Shown piece after piece: positions 25,040 through 33,023 of a DNA stretch of 33,074 nt; position 1 is the first letter of the stretch, and the number at the start of each line of letters is the position of its first letter. The position numbers were made by a program, and so were the translations under genes. The notes under the pieces are model-generated. The model was not told the origin of the DNA, made no database searches, and saw only the letters and a list, made by a program, of their open reading frames with translations. This DNA comes from Pseudomonadota bacterium (GTDB lineage: Bacteria > Pseudomonadota > Alphaproteobacteria > Rickettsiales > SXRF01): the NCBI GenBank assembly GCA_963205245.1, contig CAUJIB010000049.1, forward strand, positions 1 to 33,074, given 5' to 3'.

Positions 25040-26236
25040 ATGGAACATTCCCTTATAAATACAATTATTGCGAGCATCGTGGTTGCTTTTATTTTTGGCA
25101 TGATTGCCAAAAAACTTAATTTACCAGCTATTTTTGGCTACCTGCTGGCCGGCGTCGCCATTGGCCCTAATACTCCGGGTTTTGTTGCTGACGTATCCCT
25201 TGCCAAACAGCTGGCTGAGATTGGCATAATACTATTGATGTTCGGGGTCGGGTTACATTTTTCCCTCAAAGAATTATTTGAAAGCAGAAAAATTGCTATA
25301 CCCGGCGCAATAGTACAGATGGCTTTTGCCACTGCTACCGGCAGTGCTGTTGCCGTTTATCTGGGATATGAACTGATACCTTCGCTTATTTTCGCTTTCT
25401 CCCTTTCGGTTGCCAGCACTATTGTTTTAATACGCTCATTGGAGCAGCGCGATATGCTGGATAGCAATATCGGGAAAATTGCAGTTAGCTGGCTTATTAT
25501 AGAAGATATAGCAATGATTATGGCACTGGTTATGCTGCCGGTTATTGCCAATATTTATAACGGCAATGAAACTGCATCTTTTCAATTAATTGCAGAAATT
25601 ATACTGGGAGTATTTTTCAAACTGGGCGGTTTTTTCATATTCATGATAATTATCGGCAAAAGACTACTTCCGTGGCTTTTACATAATATCACAAAAATGG
25701 AATCGGCTGAATTAACTTCGCTCGGTATATTGTCTATAGCATTTGGCTTTGCTTCAATCGCCTATGTGATTTTTGATTCTTCTTTGGCACTCGGAGCTTT
25801 ATTTGCAGGGGTTATACTAAACGGCAGCGATATCGGGCGCAAATCAGTAGATACTTATATTCCTATGCGCGATGCCTTTGGGGTATTATTTTTTGTATCC
25901 GTTGGCATGCTGTTTGATCCAACCACGTTATTAACGCAGCCTTTTGCCGTACTTATGACCTTTTTAATTATAGTCGTCGCTAAAAGTGTAGCAGCTCTTT
26001 CTATAACAAAACTATTCAAGCAACCACGAGAGGTTAGCTATGCTATCGCTATAAGCTTGGCACAAATAGGTGAATTTTCTTTTATAGTTGGCAGTTTCAG
26101 CCTGACAAATGGCCTAATTTCCCAAGACTTATATAATCTTATTTTGGCTGGTGCTATGTTGTCTATAGTAATGAATCCATTTTTATTCAAACTATACGAT
26201 CTGCTAATCATTAATAAAGAGGTCAAGGCTAATTAA
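25040..26236 (+). CDS. CPA2 monovalent cation/proton antiporter, KefB/YbaL-like, lacking an RCK domain
   Basis: The 398-aa product is an all-membrane Na+/H+-exchanger-fold protein with about 12 helices. LPAIFGYLLAGVAIGPNTPG, LAEIGIILLMFGVGLHFSLKEL, SVASTIVLIRSLEQ and ALGALFAGVILNGSD are close to the YbaL/RosB branch of CPA2 antiporters. Family members usually carry a cytosolic TrkA-N (RCK) nucleotide-binding domain of 150-250 residues. Here the protein ends soon after the last helix (DLLIINKEVKAN), with the stop one base before the convergent YggS gene, so that domain is absent. This could be a natural short form or a truncation. It probably exchanges K+ or Na+ for H+. The ATG at 25040 has no strong ribosome binding site. 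Confidence 0.88.
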   Translation: MEHSLINTIIASIVVAFIFGMIAKKLNLPAIFGYLLAGVAIGPNTPGFVADVSLAKQLAEIGIILLMFGVGLHFSLKELFESRKIAIPGAIVQMAFATATGSAVAVYLGYELIPSLIFAFSLSVASTIVLIRSLEQRDMLDSNIGKIAVSWLIIEDIAMIMALVMLPVIANIYNGNETASFQLIAEIILGVFFKLGGFFIFMIIIGKRLLPWLLHNITKMESAELTSLGILSIAFGFASIAYVIFDSSLALGALFAGVILNGSDIGRKSVDTYIPMRDAFGVLFFVSVGMLFDPTTLLTQPFAVLMTFLIIVVAKSVAALSITKLFKQPREVSYAIAISLAQIGEFSFIVGSFSLTNGLISQDLYNLILAGAMLSIVMNPFLFKLYDLLIINKEVKAN

Positions 26237-26237
26237 T

Positions 26238-26903
26238 TTAGCCTCTCTCCCCGAATAATGCAGTACCAAGGCGGACACAGCTAGACCCCATCCTTATAGC
26301 CACTTCATAATCATTACTCATGCCCATACTAAGTTCTGACAAATTGTTCCGTAGAGCAATTTCCCTAAGTAAGGCAAAATGCGGTGCAGGCGGCTGATCT
26401 GCTGGCGGCACACACATAAGTCCAACCACCGGCAATTCCAACCTACGGCAAAATGCGATAAATTCATCAGCTTTTTCAGGAAAAACTCCTGATTTTTGTA
26501 GTTCTTTTCCTGTATTTACCTGTATATAGAATTTTTTTTCCTGAATAGCTAATCCTGAATCTCTAATCTCTGCAATTGCTTCCGCCAGAGATTCCCTATC
26601 TAATGTCTGAATCACATCAAACATGAGTAAAGCCTGTTTTACCTTATTAGTTTGCAATGTCCCAATCAGGTGCAATTTTATATTGGGATATTCCCGTCTT
26701 AAAACCATCCATTTTTCCTGAGTCTCCTGAACACGGTTTTCCCCAAAATTAATTATTCCCGCCTCTATTGCCTGTTTGATTACCTCCACTGGTTGGGTTT
26801 TACTGGCGGCAAGCAAGGTAACATGCGCCGAAGAAACCGGTGATTGCTTGCGCGCTTTCTCTATAGATTCTGTGATTATTTGTGATGTAGCTGCGATATT
26901 CAT
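26238..26903 (-). CDS. yggS: YggS/PLPBP family pyridoxal-phosphate homeostasis protein
   Basis: A 221-aa single-domain alanine-racemase-like barrel that binds PLP without known enzyme activity and maintains vitamin B6 and amino-acid balance. The PLP lysine lies in LAASKTQP (Lys35). Other family motifs are NFGENRVQE, HLIGTLQTNK, GLMCVPP and the C-terminal LSMGMSNDYEVAIRMGSSCVRLGTALFG. The length is normal. It converges with the antiporter (one base between stops) and is divergent from the porin. No operon partner is seen. Confidence 0.95.
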   Translation of the reverse strand: MNIAATSQIITESIEKARKQSPVSSAHVTLLAASKTQPVEVIKQAIEAGIINFGENRVQETQEKWMVLRREYPNIKLHLIGTLQTNKVKQALLMFDVIQTLDRESLAEAIAEIRDSGLAIQEKKFYIQVNTGKELQKSGVFPEKADEFIAFCRRLELPVVGLMCVPPADQPPAPHFALLREIALRNNLSELSMGMSNDYEVAIRMGSSCVRLGTALFGERG

Positions 26904-27159
26904 AGATATATCATTACCTTAAATATTAAAAAATGATTAAAAAATTTAACTTCTAAACCCCAGATTGTTGCTATATTACCACATATGAGGGCGAAAACAT
27001 CATATTTAATGCCTTATATCGTGGTTACGGCTTGCAAGGGGGGCATGTTTGCACAATAACTAACCTCAGGTAAAGTCATGAAGCGTCCAAAAATGCTTTA
27101 TGTAGCCTAGAGTGTTCTTCTAGTCACAGATTCTTAAAACTCTTAATAAGGAAATAATT

Positions 27160-28284
27160 ATGAAAAAAATTCTTCTTGGTACATCTGCCCTTATCGGTGC
27201 TGCTGCGCTAGCTTCTGCTGCTAACGCTGCTGAAACACCAAAAATCACCCTTGGTGGTTTCTCAACTTTCCAAGCTGGTTTCACCGGTGAAGATCAAGAT
27301 ACCAACCTTCGCGCTGGCGCATTCCGTTCTGATAACGTGATCACTGTTCGCGTTAACGGTAAAAGCGATGCTGGCCTTGGTTATGGTGCTGGTATTGATC
27401 TTGAAGCTGATACTTCAGACAACGCTGATTCAGCTGGTGTTAATGCTGAACGTACTTATGTTTATGTTGATGGCAAATGGGGTAGACTACAAGGTGGTTC
27501 TGACCTAGGTGTTGCTAAAACCATGAAAGTTGATGCTTCTTCTATCGCTCGCGCTTCTGGCGGTATTGATGGCGACTTCTCATACTTCATGACCTCAACT
27601 TCTGGTTCAGTTATTGCTACTCCTGATCTAATCCTAGATTACGGTGCGACTCAACTTGGTGATGAATCCTCACAAGTTATCAACAAACTTAGCTATTACA
27701 CCCCTCGTTTCTCTGGTTTCCAAGCTGGCGTAAGCTACCTGTTTGACACCACTGGCAGCGATCGTGGTCAATTGTTAAGCCGCGCTGACAACACTTCTGG
27801 TGAAGCTGAAAACGTAATCATCGGTGCTTTGAACTACCAAGGTAAATTCAGCAACGTTGGTGTAGAAGTTGGTGCAACTGGTGAATGGGGTAACTCTGAA
27901 GTTAGCACCCGTAACGATCTTCGCACTTATCAACTTGGTGCTAAATTTGACTATATGGGCTTCTCTCTTGCTGGTTCTTATGGCAACTGGGGTGATAGCT
28001 TACAGCTTAAATCTACCGGTAGCGACAGCGCGACCCGTTTCTGGACTGTTGGTGCTGCTTATGAAACCGGTCCTTTCGGCGCTAGCGTAACCTATCTTGA
28101 CAGCCGTTTTGATAGTGGTGCTACCCATAACGATTTCAGCAACCTTTCTTTCGGTGTTGATTACAAACTTGCAGCTGGTCTAACTCCATATGCTGAAGTT
28201 AACGTAATTCAACTAGATCCAACTGGTACTGCTAACGACAACGATGCTACAGTTGTTCTTGTTGGTACTCAGCTTGCTTTCTAA
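27160..28284 (+). CDS. Outer-membrane porin (Gram-negative porin, alphaproteobacterial type)
   Basis: A Sec signal peptide (residues 1-23, ASAANA|AET) precedes a 350-aa mature protein rich in alternating beta strands with G, N, D and aromatic residues: ITLGGFSTFQAGF at the start, AERTYVYVDGKWGRLQGGSDLG in the L3-like region, repeated strands such as YLFDTTGSD and VGAAYETGPFGASVTYLDS, and a final LVGTQLAF ending in phenylalanine, the outer-membrane insertion signal read by BamA. This fits a 16-stranded trimeric general porin of the porin_4 type. AATAAGGAA is the ribosome binding site. Codon use is strongly biased (GCT, GGT, CTT, AAC, CGT), unlike its neighbours, which indicates very high expression rather than transfer. 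It has its own terminator. Confidence 0.92.
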   Translation: MKKILLGTSALIGAAALASAANAAETPKITLGGFSTFQAGFTGEDQDTNLRAGAFRSDNVITVRVNGKSDAGLGYGAGIDLEADTSDNADSAGVNAERTYVYVDGKWGRLQGGSDLGVAKTMKVDASSIARASGGIDGDFSYFMTSTSGSVIATPDLILDYGATQLGDESSQVINKLSYYTPRFSGFQAGVSYLFDTTGSDRGQLLSRADNTSGEAENVIIGALNYQGKFSNVGVEVGATGEWGNSEVSTRNDLRTYQLGAKFDYMGFSLAGSYGNWGDSLQLKSTGSDSATRFWTVGAAYETGPFGASVTYLDSRFDSGATHNDFSNLSFGVDYKLAAGLTPYAEVNVIQLDPTGTANDNDATVVLVGTQLAF

Positions 28285-28306
28285 TCTGAAAGTTAGTTAA
28301 AAATAG

Positions 28307-28337
28307 AAAGGGCGGTGTAAAAACCGCCCTTTTTTTT
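28307..28337 (+). terminator. Rho-independent terminator after the porin gene
   Basis: AAAGGGCGGT-gtaaaa-ACCGCCCTTT followed by further T residues forms a perfect 10-bp GC-rich stem about 23 bases after the stop. Confidence 0.95.
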
Positions 28338-28560
28338 ATATCTATTTTCCAATTATTTCATTTTATCAGTAAAAAAGGAATTAAACTCTACAATAACATT
28401 ATGTTAGGCGTATAATATATAGTGTAAAAAACAAATGGGGAAACTTCACAAAATTGTAATAAAACTTTTTGAAATACTATGATATTCTTAGAACACACAG
28501 GGTATTGCAGCTAAAAACAGACCTGAAAATTTAGTTGTTCCTAACTTTGAAGGGCATATT

Positions 28561-30096
28561 GTGGCGATTTATAAAAATACAGATGAAAAATCTATATTTG
28601 CGTCGATTGATTTTGACAGCACCAACAATACCGCATTTTTCTTTGTAAAAAGCGAAGCTGATGTAGAAAAAGCCAGACATATACTTGAGCAGTCCGGTGA
28701 AACTTTTGTCGCTAAAAGTTATGTAAAAGGACAGACTGTAATCATCGCCCAAAGTCAGGAACTGTGCGAACATACCTTAAAAAAGATTTCTTCCCTTGAT
28801 ACAGGGGAATTTGTACCTGAGCTAGAACAGAAACAAACTTCTCTGCAATTTATAAAAGAACATGGCTGGAAGATGCGTGGTGGTTCTAGCATTGCCGGAC
28901 AATCACTAACATTATTTTCTGCTTTGCGTACCCCAACCGGCGAAATCAAGGATGGTAAACTTCTAACCAAATTTGATCCGGCGAATGGTGCGTTTGCGGT
29001 TTTGAACCTAGCAGCTAATTTTATCAATCTTGTATTTGGCGGACAAAAAGAAGAAGATATACACGGGCTGGAAAAATTTGATAAAATTATTGCCGATGAA
29101 GTAAATCATTATCTGCCAACAGATAAACATAATAAAATATCTCCGGCTGATGTCCGCAAACTCTCTTACATGAGTGATGAAGAGTTTGAAGAACACAATA
29201 AAGACCGTAGTGCAATGGGACTACTCAAACGAAATTCTGTACGCCTCGGTGAAGTTGGGCTTAGAACTCTTGGTTCAGTGTTTTTGGTAATAAATTATAA
29301 AACAATTGGACAAGGTTTTTCTAAATTAATGAAAGGCAATATTAAAGAAGCTTGGGATGTTGCAAAAACCAAGGATAATTTTACCCGCACCGCAGGATAT
29401 GGGATGGTTGCAGGTAAGGCTATGGGGTTACTTTCTGAAACATATGATCCGAATAACCCTCCTAAAACTTATTGGCAGGAGATAAGGCAAAAAGTTCTAT
29501 GGCCGGTCAGTTCTTTTACAGAAATGGTCTCACAAAGTTCTTTTGTTTATGATAAGGCAAAAAATAAAAAGATAGTACTTGGTAATAAACTGCAATCTGA
29601 TTATGTCGGGTCTGCCGGTAACGTACTGTTGACTGTACCTCCATACCCTGCCCGCCTTGTACTTCCTTATGGGCAGAAAAATCTGGATGTGGATGAGGTT
29701 CATGCCCGCCTGCTTGATGAATTACACAAATTACCTGAAGATAAAATTCCTGAAGTTGCAGCGCGGGTTACATCACGGATGGTAGAACATATGCGTGGCA
29801 ATGCGCCTGATTTCAGTGTGCTTTATAGAAAACTTATGAGCAAGCTTGATAAATATCATGACATTGATGTTCTTCCGCATGGTGTTGATCCTATGGCTGG
29901 TGCAAAAGACGCAGCAGGAATGGCAGCAAAACCTTCTGATGCGATGGCATCTTTTTCTGAAAAACCTCAATCTCAGCCAGAAAAAAAATTCACTGATAAA
30001 ATAAAAACCAAAACTGCTGATGATTTGGTAAAAGATATGAGTATGGTTGGTAAAGTTTCTAACGCGGATATTTCCGAAAACGTAATGGCGCGCTAA
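28561..30096 (+). CDS. Hypothetical protein, 511 aa, unknown function
   Basis: It starts with GTG at 28561, with GAAGGG about 8 bases upstream. There is no signal peptide. Residues of about 1-90 are globular, with alternating strands and helices (FVAKSYVKGQTVIIAQSQELCE). Around residues 140-165 (GAFAVLNLAANFINLVFGG) and 228-250 (LGEVGLRTLGSVFLVINY) there are two moderately hydrophobic segments that could associate with membrane. The remainder is helical and polar, ending in a low-complexity tail rich in A, K, S, P and D (SEKPQSQPEKKFTDKIKTK). I recognise no domain or catalytic motif. The gene stands alone, with 223 bases of AT-rich sequence upstream and an isolated FlgC-like gene downstream. 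A lineage-specific effector or structural protein is possible, but nothing in the sequence proves it. Confidence 0.75.
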   Translation: MAIYKNTDEKSIFASIDFDSTNNTAFFFVKSEADVEKARHILEQSGETFVAKSYVKGQTVIIAQSQELCEHTLKKISSLDTGEFVPELEQKQTSLQFIKEHGWKMRGGSSIAGQSLTLFSALRTPTGEIKDGKLLTKFDPANGAFAVLNLAANFINLVFGGQKEEDIHGLEKFDKIIADEVNHYLPTDKHNKISPADVRKLSYMSDEEFEEHNKDRSAMGLLKRNSVRLGEVGLRTLGSVFLVINYKTIGQGFSKLMKGNIKEAWDVAKTKDNFTRTAGYGMVAGKAMGLLSETYDPNNPPKTYWQEIRQKVLWPVSSFTEMVSQSSFVYDKAKNKKIVLGNKLQSDYVGSAGNVLLTVPPYPARLVLPYGQKNLDVDEVHARLLDELHKLPEDKIPEVAARVTSRMVEHMRGNAPDFSVLYRKLMSKLDKYHDIDVLPHGVDPMAGAKDAAGMAAKPSDAMASFSEKPQSQPEKKFTDKIKTKTADDLVKDMSMVGKVSNADISENVMAR

Positions 30097-30102
30097 AATA
30101 TC

Positions 30103-30132
30103 TGTCATCCTGAATGATGTATGAGGGATCTT
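30103..30132. repeat. Possible dispersed palindromic intergenic repeat
   Basis: TGTCATCCTGAATG...GAGGGATCTT directly after the stop of the 511-aa gene resembles the TCATCC...GGATCT style of short palindromic elements common in intergenic regions of many bacteria, including alphaproteobacteria. The arms ATCCT/GGGAT can pair with one wobble, and CATC/GATG form an inner pair. Only one copy is seen here. Confidence 0.35.
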
Positions 30133-30282
30133 ATCTTTATAAATTATAATGAAAATATTCCTTAGCTACGCTCTAAATGATAACATCTGGAATAATAGAT
30201 AAAATACCATATTAAATTAACAACTGGTTAATTAAGCTTTGTTATTATATAATTTGTAATACATAAACTATGGGAAGATTAT

Positions 30283-30678
30283 ATGTCCACCGCTATAGGT
30301 TCTGCTCTTTCTGGTCTTTCTGCTGCAAGCAAGCGTATTGAAGTCGCGTCTTCTAACCTTGCCAATCAATCCAGCACGTCCACACAGATAGGCGGAGTTA
30401 CAACCAACAAACCATATATACCTAAAGACGTGGTTCAGGTTTCCCTTGGTGCAGGCGGAATACGCTCTGACATACGTGATGTTTCTACTCCAACCGTAAA
30501 ATATTATGATCCTGAAAGCCCGCAAGCCGATAGTGAAGGATTAATAGAAACCCCAAATGTTGATCAGGCGGAAGAATTAGTAAAAATGCAAATCGCTTCT
30601 TATGATTATAAAGCCAATCTTAAATCTATAAAAATAGCAGATCGGATGGCGCAGAATTTATTAGATATGCTTAGTTAG
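30283..30678 (+). CDS. FlgC-like flagellar basal-body rod protein
   Basis: The 131-aa product has the two conserved ends of flagellar rod/hook proteins. The N-terminal helix ALSGLSAASKRIEVASSNLANQ contains the ANLANxxT-like motif, and the C-terminal helix contains TPNVDQAEELVKMQIASYDYKANL, matching the FlgC PNVD...EE(M/L)...YxAN pattern. FlgC forms part of the proximal rod in the periplasm and is exported by the flagellar type III system without a cleaved signal. The length is near normal for FlgC (about 135). GGGAAG precedes the ATG. No other flagellar gene is adjacent; flgB, fliE and flgG are absent from the window, so this is an isolated copy or a divergent paralogue. The last residues deviate from the usual C-terminus, so FlgC is preferred but not certain. 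Confidence 0.78.
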   Translation: MSTAIGSALSGLSAASKRIEVASSNLANQSSTSTQIGGVTTNKPYIPKDVVQVSLGAGGIRSDIRDVSTPTVKYYDPESPQADSEGLIETPNVDQAEELVKMQIASYDYKANLKSIKIADRMAQNLLDMLS

Positions 30679-30701
30679 TTTTTTTGTTCTTCTATATTTT
30701 T

Positions 30702-30736
30702 ATACCACCGCGCTTAATCGCCGGTGGTATTTTTTT
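30702..30736 (+). terminator. Rho-independent terminator after the FlgC-like gene
   Basis: ATACCACCG and CGGTGGTAT form a 9-bp perfect stem with an 11-base loop, followed by TTTTTT. It lies 24 bases after the stop and about 100 bases before pccA. Confidence 0.88.
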
Positions 30737-30834
30737 GTCAGTTTTACATTGAATTTCTATATATAGCAGTTTAGAAATAATCATTATAACTTGCTACATA
30801 ATTAACCAAGTACCAATTAACCGAGAATAAAAAT

Positions 30835-32826
30835 ATGTTTGAAAAAATCCTTATTGCTAACCGTGGTGAAATTGCTGTTCGTATTATCCAGACTTGCAGG
30901 CGGATGGGAATAAAAACTGTAGCTATTTACTCCGAGGCTGATACCAGCGCGCTACATGTAAAAGAAGCCGATGAAGCGGTGTATATCGGGCCATCTCCAT
31001 CTATCAAAAGCTATCTGAATATTGATAACATAATGAATGCTATTGACCATAGCGGGGCACAGGCAGTACATCCTGGTTATGGATTTTTATCAGAAAATGC
31101 TGAATTTGCCCGCAGGCTACAAGAAGCGGGTATTGTATTAATAGGGCCAAACCCTAACGCCATTAAGCGCATGGGTGATAAAATTGAATCTAAAAAAATT
31201 GCGGTTAAAGCTGGAGTTTCCACAGTTCCGGGGAATCTTGACGTTGTTTCTTCCGATGCTGATGCTCTAAAAGTTACCAAAGAAATTGGTTTTCCGGTGA
31301 TGATTAAAGCTGCTGCCGGTGGTGGCGGTAAAGGTATGCGTGTTGCCCGTAATGAAAAAGAATTGCTTGATGGCATAAAATATGCCGCGTCAGAAGCAGC
31401 AAGCAGCTTCAAAGATGGTCGTGTATTTATTGAGAAATTTTTTGAAAACCCGCGCCATATAGAAATCCAGATATTAGCGGACAAGCATGGCAATACATTA
31501 TGGCTTGGTGAGCGTGAATGCTCAATCCAGCGTCGCCATCAGAAAGTAATTGAGGAAGCTCCGAGTAGTTTCCTTAATGCAGAAATCCGCAGGCAGATGG
31601 GTGAACAATCGGTAGCACTGGCACGTGAAGTTGGTTATTCGTCCGCCGGCACTGTAGAATTTATTATGGATAGTAACGGAAAATTCTATTTCCTAGAAAT
31701 GAATACTCGCTTGCAAGTGGAACACCGCGTTACAGAATTAATAACTGGAATTGATCTGGTTGAGCAAATGATCCGCATCGCTGCGGGTGAAGAATTATCT
31801 TTCAAACAGGAAGATGTAAAATTTGAAGGCTGGGCAATGGAAGCCCGCCTTTATGCAGAAGACCCAAAACGTGGTTTTCTACCATCAACAGGTCGTATCA
31901 CCCGTTACCTTGAGCCGGAAAATATAGACAACATCCTTATAGATACAGGTGTTTATGAGGGTGGTGAAGTAAGCATGTTCTATGATCCGATGATCGCCAA
32001 AGTATGCTCTTATGGTGAAAACCGGAAATCCGCTATTGAAACCTTAAAGACAGGTCTTTCTGCCTTTATTATTGAAGGTGTTTCACATAATGGCAGTTTT
32101 CTGGAAGCAATACTTGCACATCCACGCTTTGAAGCAGGCGATATTTCTACCAATTTTATTGAACAGGAATATCCTGAAGGATTTATTGGAGCAGAGCTTA
32201 CCTCGGAAACCACAAAAATCTTCTTGGGAGCAGCCGTTACAATATTCCTGCGTGATGCAGAAAGAGCTGCAAAAATAAGTGACCAGACTCCCGGACGTGA
32301 GAGAGCAATCGGCGCACGTTGGGTAGTAAATGTTGATGGGGCAGATTATAACATTTATGTTCGTCCTGATCAGGATCATGGCTATTTTATTACCCATAAC
32401 CGCCGCCTTATTGCGGTTAAAACCCAATGGAAACTTGGTCGCCGTCTATTTCAGGCAACTATCAACGGTAAAACTGTTTCTGTGCAGATTAAACATCTGG
32501 AGGAAGGTTATGTACTGACTTATGGTGGTTCAGATGTAGTGGTACGTGTTCGTTCTCCTCGCGTGGCAGAACTTGCCCAATTTATGCCAAAGCCACACAA
32601 TAAGAATAAACATGACCAGCTGGTTGCTCCAATCGCTGGGCTTATAATCGGTCTCAAGGTAAAAGAAGGAGAAAAGGTCACACGCGGTCAGGAACTTTTG
32701 GTAATTGAAGCAATGAAAATGGAGAACGTAATCTACGCTGACCATGAAACAACTGTTACTAAAATCCATATATCAGAAAAAGAAATAGTAGCTGTTGATC
32801 AAATTATGATTCAGTTTGCTGCGTAA
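30835..32826 (+). CDS. pccA: Propionyl-CoA (acyl-CoA) carboxylase, biotin-carboxylase/carrier alpha subunit
   Basis: The product (663 aa) combines biotin carboxylase and biotin carrier. The BC N-terminal domain begins FEKILIANRGEIAVR and contains HPGYGFLSEN. The ATP-grasp part has IKAAAGGGGKGMRVA, the GERECSIQRRHQKVIEEAPS loop and EMNTRLQVEHRVTE. A linker BT domain (about 450-585) follows, then the biotinyl domain with EAMKMEN, whose Lys628 lies 35 residues from the C-terminus as usual. Together with the beta subunit PccB it converts propionyl-CoA to methylmalonyl-CoA. The BT linker and length favour propionyl-CoA over 3-methylcrotonyl-CoA carboxylase or free acetyl-CoA AccC, but substrate choice depends on the beta subunit, which is not in the window. 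Confidence 0.92.
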   Translation: MFEKILIANRGEIAVRIIQTCRRMGIKTVAIYSEADTSALHVKEADEAVYIGPSPSIKSYLNIDNIMNAIDHSGAQAVHPGYGFLSENAEFARRLQEAGIVLIGPNPNAIKRMGDKIESKKIAVKAGVSTVPGNLDVVSSDADALKVTKEIGFPVMIKAAAGGGGKGMRVARNEKELLDGIKYAASEAASSFKDGRVFIEKFFENPRHIEIQILADKHGNTLWLGERECSIQRRHQKVIEEAPSSFLNAEIRRQMGEQSVALAREVGYSSAGTVEFIMDSNGKFYFLEMNTRLQVEHRVTELITGIDLVEQMIRIAAGEELSFKQEDVKFEGWAMEARLYAEDPKRGFLPSTGRITRYLEPENIDNILIDTGVYEGGEVSMFYDPMIAKVCSYGENRKSAIETLKTGLSAFIIEGVSHNGSFLEAILAHPRFEAGDISTNFIEQEYPEGFIGAELTSETTKIFLGAAVTIFLRDAERAAKISDQTPGRERAIGARWVVNVDGADYNIYVRPDQDHGYFITHNRRLIAVKTQWKLGRRLFQATINGKTVSVQIKHLEEGYVLTYGGSDVVVRVRSPRVAELAQFMPKPHNKNKHDQLVAPIAGLIIGLKVKEGEKVTRGQELLVIEAMKMENVIYADHETTVTKIHISEKEIVAVDQIMIQFAA

Positions 32827-32843
32827 GATAAAAATAGGGATTT

Positions 32844-32897
32844 GGGATTTATGGCTAGTGATTTAGGAATTATATTCTTAACCAAGCCATAAATCCC
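32844..32897. repeat. Long perfect inverted repeat (13-bp arms) after pccA
   Basis: GGGATTTATGGCT (32844-32856) and AGCCATAAATCCC (32885-32897) are perfect reverse complements separated by 28 bases. Inside, TTAGGAAT and ATTCTTAA can pair with one wobble around TAT, giving a long two-part hairpin. There is no T run after it, so it is not a standard terminator. It could stabilise the pccA mRNA end, stop transcription with Rho, or be a dispersed repeat. Confidence 0.7.
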
Positions 32898-32939
32898 ATG
32901 ATATTATAGTCCCTCTACACGTGGTTAGCAGTGTCTGTC

Positions 32940-33023
32940 ATACCAAATGCCGCAATGAATGTGGAAAAATATTTTTACCATTTTTTTTTCAAAATCCCCC
33001 TTCCCGTCCATTTAATTTGGTAT
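32940..33023. repeat. Second inverted repeat near the right edge
   Basis: ATACCAAAT (32940-32948) and ATTTGGTAT (33015-33023) are perfect 9-bp reverse complements 66 bases apart. Just outside, TGTCTG on the left and CAGAGACA on the right are partly complementary. The span between is non-coding and T-rich. This could be a small non-autonomous element or a structured RNA, or chance. Confidence 0.35.

Noticed and set aside
27078-27110. 10-codon ORF (MKRPKMLYVA) in the porin leader, possible leader peptide
   Set aside because: It has no strong ribosome binding site and no run of regulatory codons or attenuator hairpins after it, so it is indistinguishable from chance.
27160-28284. Porin gene as a recent horizontal acquisition, because its codon use differs from its neighbours
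   Set aside because: The bias is towards a small set of preferred codons, as in the phasin gene, and fits high expression better than foreign origin.
32083-32427. 114-aa minus-strand ORF inside pccA
   Set aside because: Fully antisense to the conserved carboxylase gene, with no domain and no start signal of its own.
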